Source of the DNA: Zygnema circumcarinatum
Lineage: Eukaryota; Streptophyta; Zygnematophyceae; Zygnematales; Zygnemataceae
NCBI GenBank assembly: GCA_037447605.1
Contig: CM074806.1
Location: 3,825,755-3,889,754, forward strand
Length of the DNA: 64,000 bases
Direction: 5' to 3'
A model generated the notes under the pieces. It was not told where the DNA came from. It did no database searches and saw only the letters and a list, made by a program, of their open reading frames with translations. The translations under genes and the position numbers were made by a program. Shown piece by piece: positions 57,833-64,000 of the stretch. The number at the start of each line of letters is the position of its first letter. Positions within the stretch are counted from its first letter, which is position 1.

Positions 57833-60800
57833 ATGGAGCAGCTGGAAGCTCTGCTTTCTCATTTCCTGATGCCTGATAACGCCACTCGCCGCCAGGCGGA
57901 GGAGGCCATCAAGCATCTGGCGAGAGATCCAGCAATTGTGCCGGCGTTACTGTGTTTAGTCAGGACTTCGCATTCTGATGGGACCCGCCAACTGGCTGCT
58001 GTCATCATGCGGAAGAAAATAACCGGCCACTGGATGAAGCTGCCGCCTGAGGTGAAGGAGAATGTGAAGGCGTCGTTGCTGGAATCCGTGGCCACTGAAC
58101 CAAGGTTTGGGAACTCGTTAGCTTGACCTCATCTTCCGCTTCCTAGCACTTACTCGTTCTTGTTACTTTAGTGTAAACCTTCCAGCCATACTCCTCGCCA
58201 TGGTTGCGCTGCGATAGGCTGTGGACTTTTACTCCGAAATGTGTTCATGTTTGACATGCCAATAGTATTGCTTAATAGGTAAGAAAGGGTATCAGATCAG
58301 CCCCATACGACCATCGTTGATACAGTAGAGTAGTGAATTTGATATGTTTAAGGTTATAGAGGATGCCTGTGCTCTTGATATTATATGGCCGTGAAGTTGT
58401 CTTGGAATTGCAAGTAAGCAGTGGATATGCAAATTCTGCCATTTCTTATATTCTTTCATCGACCTCAAGCTAATGTCTTTATTCCTAAAGACGCAAAGTC
58501 TCAGTGAGGGAATATGTGACGTCTGTGAGGTCCGGCTTGTAAAAAAATTGAGTCTTAGATCCTTTCTGTCGAAAGTAAGCATGCTTTATTCCGTTTTTCC
58601 ATATGTGGGATAGTCTGAGCTTTGGACATCAATTTATGCCGTGACCCCACTTCTGAACTTGCAGTGCGCCAGTCAGACGAGCCTCCGCTGATGTAGTCAG
58701 TGTGATCGCCAAGCACACAGTACCAGCTGGAGAATGGCCCGCTCTTCTGCAGTTTTTGTTTCAATGCAGTCAAAGTCCCGGTGAAGACCATCGTGAGGTG
58801 TGGTCTCTTTCCTTTGTACGGTGTGAAGCTATATCATTGGAGCTTGCTTATGCGGTTATCGTTTGCCAATAGGAACGAACAGAGTTTGCTTAGGTTCGCA
58901 TGTAGCCACATACATTTTCACTTGGCTCGTGACAACCACTCCTCTTAAACCTGGCTTCAGGCTTGAAGGAGTTAAACTTGTTGTCAATGGAAAAGCGTGT
59001 GATATTGACAAAGCAACGACTATACAACACAAGTAGACTATCGCTTTTTGAAGCCTAGAAATGCCTATGCTGTCGGAGCAGTGCAGGTGGCCCTCATTTT
59101 GTTCAGCTCGCTTACAGAAACCATTGGAGACATTCTCCGACCTCATTTTACCACACTACATGCAATTTTTGTGAGCGGGCTACGAGATCAGCACAGTATC
59201 AAAGTGCGTGTTGCTGCTGTCAAGTAAGCGGTTGATTCTACTCCTTGCTCATTTTTTTGTCAAAATTCGTTATGACATTGTACGATTTAGAATGGAGTAA
59301 AATTCGAGAGGATAATTGGTAATGAACTTCGAGTGTTGGTTGTTGCAATGTCCCTCTGGTCATGTGCCGTCAATCAAGCGATCCCTATCCAAATGCAGAC
59401 ATAAAATGCTTCCATCATGGCAAAAGTTGTCCTTTGCTGAACTTTTTTTCTGATCCAGCTGAAAGCGCGGGATTTGGGAAGGATGCAGAGCTGTTGGTGC
59501 TCTAGTGGATTATCTGGAGTCAGAGCAGGAAGTGGTGAGATTTGCAGTAGCACCCTTTTCTGTGCAAAGCATAATTGGTTTGCCTCAACTAGTGCATTTT
59601 CATGCAGATGGAAGCACCGGTAGCCAGAAGTGACCTACTTCAACAAGCTACAAGTTTTTTGTTTATGGGCATCCAGCAGACAAACCTTCCATGCTTAATG
59701 GTATTCTTAACATTGTTTATGTGGATCAATCAATTTGCTTTTGTTGAGGCTTTGGAGTGGAGGGTTGTTGATTTTGGTGTTTGCAGGCAGTGTTCCGTGA
59801 GCTGGTGGGACCGATCCTTGACGTGGCTCGCGTCTGCCTCCTCAATGGCGATGAAACTGTTGCTGTGAAGACATGTGAGATACTCGATGAGTTCATGGAG
59901 TTGCCTGGAGCTACAGTTGGACCCGTCTTGTCATCCATTGTACAGTTTTCGTTGGAACTGACAGCAAACACGTCCTTGGAGCTCACCACACGCCGTCAGG
60001 TAACTGACGTTTCTCTTCCCTCATTTCCAAGTTTGACACATTAGAGAAGCTACAATTGACTGTAGTCTTATTCTCATTTTTGGAGTTAATTGCCAGTGCA
60101 GGCAGCAGAGATTGTGGCGTGGATGGCACAATGGAAACCAAAAGCCTTAGTGAAAGAAAAACTTGTTGTGCCCATTCTCAGCACTCTTTGCCCTCTTCTG
60201 GCTTCCCCCGATAATGTCGACTCCATGGAAGATCTTTCTGTACCCAAGTTTATTGCTCAAGTGATTGACGCCATGGCCATGGGACTCCCAAAGAAGCACA
60301 TTTTCCCGCCTGTATTGGAATTTTCTCGCTCGAAGGCAGGCAGCAGCCGGTCTGCAGAGCGAGAAGCAGCGATGATGGCTTTGGCCGCCGTCACCGAAGG
60401 ATGCAGGTGTGACTTTCATTATTTGTTTCGTTTGTTTCATAATACCGTTGGAAATGTTCACTAGGGTGTTGTATGAAATGGGAAAAATTCATGGGCGGAA
60501 AGCGGCTGTCTTTAGCAGGCATTTTCTGGCTGCATCGATTTACTTTACTTGCTGTTTGAAGTAACCACTTAAGTTGATTTCTGCACGACAGAAACAGACA
60601 AAGGAAGCAGCATTGCTACAACTATAGGAAGCTTGTGCAAATTAGAGGGAGTGATTTGTGATTATTGGGAGTTTGACAGTCGTAATTGTACTCAAGATGA
60701 CTTGAATATGAGTTGCTGATGTATTTGTGAGTGCAGTGAATCTGTGCGCAAGCGACTGCCAGAGATTTTGAATTTGCTTCTGCCTGCCATGCGAGACGAA

Positions 60801-63800
60801 GCACAAGAAGTGCGAGGGGCTGCTTGCTTTGCTGTAGGGCAGCTTGCCGAGTATGTGCAACCTGAAACAGCTGATTATTTTGAACAAATTTTACCAGCGA
60901 TCTTCTCAGTCCTGAACGATGCCTCCTCTGTGGTTCAGGTGAGTAATTTGAAGCTTCCCCCCGGACTGAGTTATTACTAAGGTACTCATGGGAGTAGCCT
61001 ATCATTATGCATTTATGCTGTCTTTATCCTGAGCTGTGTACTTTGCCTGCTTGTCGTTTCTTTATCAACTATGTTTTGTGCCAGTTCTCTTTGCTCGTAA
61101 ATTGCTGGAGACATGAGACCCTCTTTGCTTGACGAGTGCAGGAGAAAGCTTATTATGCCTTGGCTGCCTTCTGCGAGAACCTGGAAGATGAGATATTGCC
61201 GTACCTCGATCAGCTTATGCGCATGTTGCTCCAAGCTTTGCAGAGTAGTCAAAGAGATTTACAGGAGATTTGCCTGGTGGGTTGCTGCCTTTGGTCAATA
61301 GTCATTGTACATTATATAAATAATTGCATGATATGTGATTGCGTATTTAAATGAGAAGCTACATGGTTAAATGGCTGCTTTGCGTGTCGCTCGGAAGTTA
61401 AGCGTTGGTCAAGAAAAGTCAGTTGTGGAACATCTAGTCCTTTTTATGCAATGCAGGCTCTACAAGACTTTGGACTACCTGGTCCATGCAGTTGGTGTGA
61501 ACAGGCTATCTTACTGGAAGTCACACTATTCCTCTTGTGGTGGTAATTTGTGCCTGCAGTCTGCAATTGGATCCGCAGCTGCAGCAGCTGAAAAGGACTT
61601 CCAGCCGTACGCCGAGGGCCTATTAACGCTTATGCGACCCGTTATGGAGTCTAAGATGGAGCAGGATCTATCCGTGCGCGCGAAGGTGACTCATTCAAAT
61701 GCCGAGCTTGAATGTACTTTCTGGCAGATTTAAGGGCATGCGGGAAAATTGGTTGGACACTGCTGAATGTAAGCAGGTACCGACAGAGAGACCATATTGA
61801 AAGATTCTCTAGGCACACGTATAGAACAATCCTTGTCTACACAATGGTGGTAGTGAATTCTAAAACATTGCAGCTTGTTTGAGCATCTGCATCCATGACC
61901 TGTCCAGTAACTGTCACTGGCCTCCATTCAACCAGTCATTTATGGTTATTTATTTTCAAGAATCTCTCATTTAGTGAATTTGGTGAAAGCGGGTGCTGAC
62001 GCGGAACTGAGGGGAATGACAGGCACTGGAGTTGGTGGGCATTGTGGGCTTGGCCTGTGGACGAGAAGGAGTGCAGCACCACTTGCCTTATTTCCTTGAG
62101 GCAGCCATTCAGGTTGATTTTTGTACAACGCGTTGCTTACCGACTTTCATGAAGCTTTCATCCATTGTGAACGGTCTTCATTTGTTGATTGAAAACAAGA
62201 TGCTGATTGCTATGGCCAGAAGAATAAGAATTGAGTTTGATTGAGTTTGAACCTGCGAATCACCCGAGGGAAGCTTGTGATCATGTTTGGTGCTTTGGGT
62301 TCTTGGCTGTTCTTTGCTGCAGGGTTTCTCGTTGGACCACAGTGAGCTTCGGGAATACAGCCATGGTTTCTTCGGGCAAATGAGTCAACTTCTTGGAGCC
62401 GATTTTGCACAAGTATGGTCAGTTGCTATTAGTGGTTTTTACGCGCAGGAGTTTTTTTCAGCACCCTAGTCAGTCGGCTGTTCTTCTATCTGAAGGAGCA
62501 CCTCCCTATTCCATCCTTATGGCCTGCTCTTGCTCATTATCTTTTCCCATCTTTTTATCTGTATTGTGTGCCTTGCTCACAGTTTTTGCCCCGAGTCGTC
62601 CCTCTTGCCATAGCAAGTTGTGAGCTTGATGATGGCACGGTGTTGGACTTTGCCGATCCGGATGAGGATAAAGTGGATACCGGATTGGGTGGTTTATCAT
62701 CTGATGAGAGTGAAGAAGAGGATGAGAAGCGACTGAGAAGTGTGAGCATTCGGACAGGCGTGCTGGATGAGAAGTCAGCAGCTACACAAGCACTTGGGCT
62801 CTACGCACAACATACTAAAGCAGCGTTTACACCGTGTGCTCCTGCCCTTTCCCATTGTTTTTGTTTAGGCTCTTCAGGTTTTGCATTGCGCTGGAGGTTT
62901 GAAGGCACTCGTTTTCTGCTTTCTATGTGCATGACTACAGAATCACCGACCCTGTCTATTTTGATTTTTACGAATTAATCACATAACAAAAACAAAGAAA
63001 GAAATCTCTCGGCTGATTAAGGAAACTACTGCCTTGCATTGTCGGTCCGATGAACTTCAGAGGCAAAAAGCTGCTCCTTTCCTTGTTCAAGAGTGTTCTC
63101 TCTTCATTGCTTTCTCCATTCTTGTTTCTGAACCTGTATCACATCGTGACCGCCACCTGCAGTTATCTAGAACAAACGCTTAGCATTATGGAGAAACATG
63201 CGGGATATTTCCACGAGGATGTGCGGCTGCAGGCTATGCTCGCGCTTCAGCGTGAGTGGCTCGCCGACTACTTTGTCGTCCGATTCACATGATTCTGCTG
63301 CTGATTCTGATTCTTTCTGCTGTGCTGTTAGTACTTTTGGGTGCGTGAGTTGCAAACCGCTGCAGTGCGCTGTGGCTGAAGTGGTCTATCCTCACGCTAC
63401 ATTACTCCTAGAAGGGAGCCCTACCTGAGCTCTATCCCTCTTTTTGACATAGGAGGGTTTAGTGACACATGGAAGGCACATTCTCGTTCAGCATTTGAAT
63501 GCTTATATCTAGCTGGCGTATCGGCCAAAGCTTTACGTTGGGTTTAGTATTGTTTCAACAATTATAGATCATGAAGCCATTTGGGATCTGGGATTTGGAA
63601 ACTTTGATTGCACAGATATGGTAACAGCTGCGGAGGAGGCTTATCAGTTGGATTCTCCTGCAAATGGAGGGCCTATTGTAAGTCTTATTCTTTTTATTCG
63701 TCGTACAACTTCTCCTTCTTGGTGCAATGTCTCACAACTAGTGGAGGGATGTCAAGCTCTTCTGGAACATGACTTTGGTATGACCGTCTTAGGAAATGAA

Positions 63801-64000
63801 AGAAGTAGACACAGTTCTTGCATGGCTATTTTTTTCTATTTTTTTCACCGAGTCAATGCACTACACCGATTCAATACACTCACTGCTGAACTCCTTCTCC
63901 TGGAGTTGCAGGCATTGGCGCCGGAGGTTCGACATGTATACGGTATCCCCAATTGTGCCCGTCTTGTGAAGGCTTAAGTTTACACGTGTCTCGTGGGATC
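57833..64000 (+). CDS. IMB4: Importin-4-like karyopherin beta (IMB4/Kap123 family), 3' partial
   Basis: Nuclear import receptor built of HEAT repeats; relatives carry ribosomal proteins and histones. Exons: 57833-58104, 58665-58797, 59087-59223, 59489-59534, 59787-59999, 60102-60406, 60737-60938, 61142-61276, 61560-61685, 62023-62112, 62323-62412, 62583-62833, 63163-63251, 63616-63677; phases join to 717 visible residues of roughly 1050. The N-terminal importin block reads MEQLEALLSHFLMPDNATRR and QLAAVIMRKKITGHW. Later blocks include VRRASADVVSVIAKHTVPAG, PILSTLCPLLAS, KAYYALAAFCENLEDEI, LELVGIVGLACGREGVQ, REYSHGFFGQMSQLL, the acidic loop DESEEEDEK, VSIRTGVLDEKSAATQALG and KHAGYFHEDVRLQA. 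A 12-base exon inside 59608-59619 is possible but unneeded. Sequence after 63677 is unresolved and the gene runs off the window. Confidence 0.93.

Noticed and set aside
59602-59868. ORF read as an importin exon
   Set aside because: Only a 12-base in-phase piece could be spliced in; the flanking exons already join in phase 0 with the expected family sequence.

Overview
This window is nuclear DNA of a green-lineage eukaryote. The coding evidence is split into many short exons (about 30-300 bp) with GT..AG introns. It includes an LRR receptor kinase with one repeat per 72-bp exon, plastid proteins (ORANGE, phytyl-phosphate kinase, a RimP-like factor, a RIBA-like protein), a nucleotide-sugar transporter of the plant NST-KT type, AAACCCTAA telo-boxes and CACGTG boxes. 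Together these point to a streptophyte. A propionyl-CoA carboxylase beta subunit, which I know as absent from seed plants such as Arabidopsis, makes a streptophyte alga or a non-seed plant more likely, but I cannot name the species. All exon joins given here were worked out by hand from splice sites, reading phase and family resemblance.

Layout: 128-6609 (+) LRR receptor-like kinase, 5' end outside the window, with a 10-base assembly gap in one intron. 7576-12004 (-) ABCG half-transporter, convergent with the kinase. 12005-13868 is a shared divergent promoter with four CACGTG boxes and a double telo-box. 13869-16712 (+) RimP-like plastid ribosome-maturation protein. 17268-22512 (+) CTP synthase, 21 exons. 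23635-26261 (+) ORANGE. 27166-28679 (-) small plastid DnaJ-type zinc-finger protein, tail-to-tail with ORANGE. 29181-31423 (-) conserved plastid protein of unknown function. 32652-39014 (-) propionyl-CoA carboxylase beta, 21 exons. 40537-43974 (-) nucleotide-sugar transporter, with a TTAGGG-type telomere-like tract just upstream of its start. 44293-45242 is a non-coding foldback element with long terminal inverted repeats. 45776-48020 (+) MATH-domain/coiled-coil protein. 49231-51654 (-) phytyl-phosphate kinase VTE6. 52702-56705 (-) RIBA-like riboflavin protein whose GTP-cyclohydrolase half looks degenerate. 57833-64000 (+) importin-4-like karyopherin beta, cut by the window end.

These are independent genes, not an operon. 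Six of the twelve look plastid-directed (RimP-like, ORANGE, zinc finger, unknown protein, VTE6, RIBA-like), covering plastid translation, carotenoid/tocopherol supply, protein folding and flavin synthesis. The clearest things to follow up are the foldback element, the PCC subunit in this lineage, the eroded RIBA C-terminus, the two neighbouring DnaJ-type zinc-finger genes, the conserved plastid protein of unknown function and the GC-AG intron in the ABCG gene. I found no CRISPR array, rRNA or convincing tRNA, and no complete autonomous transposon.
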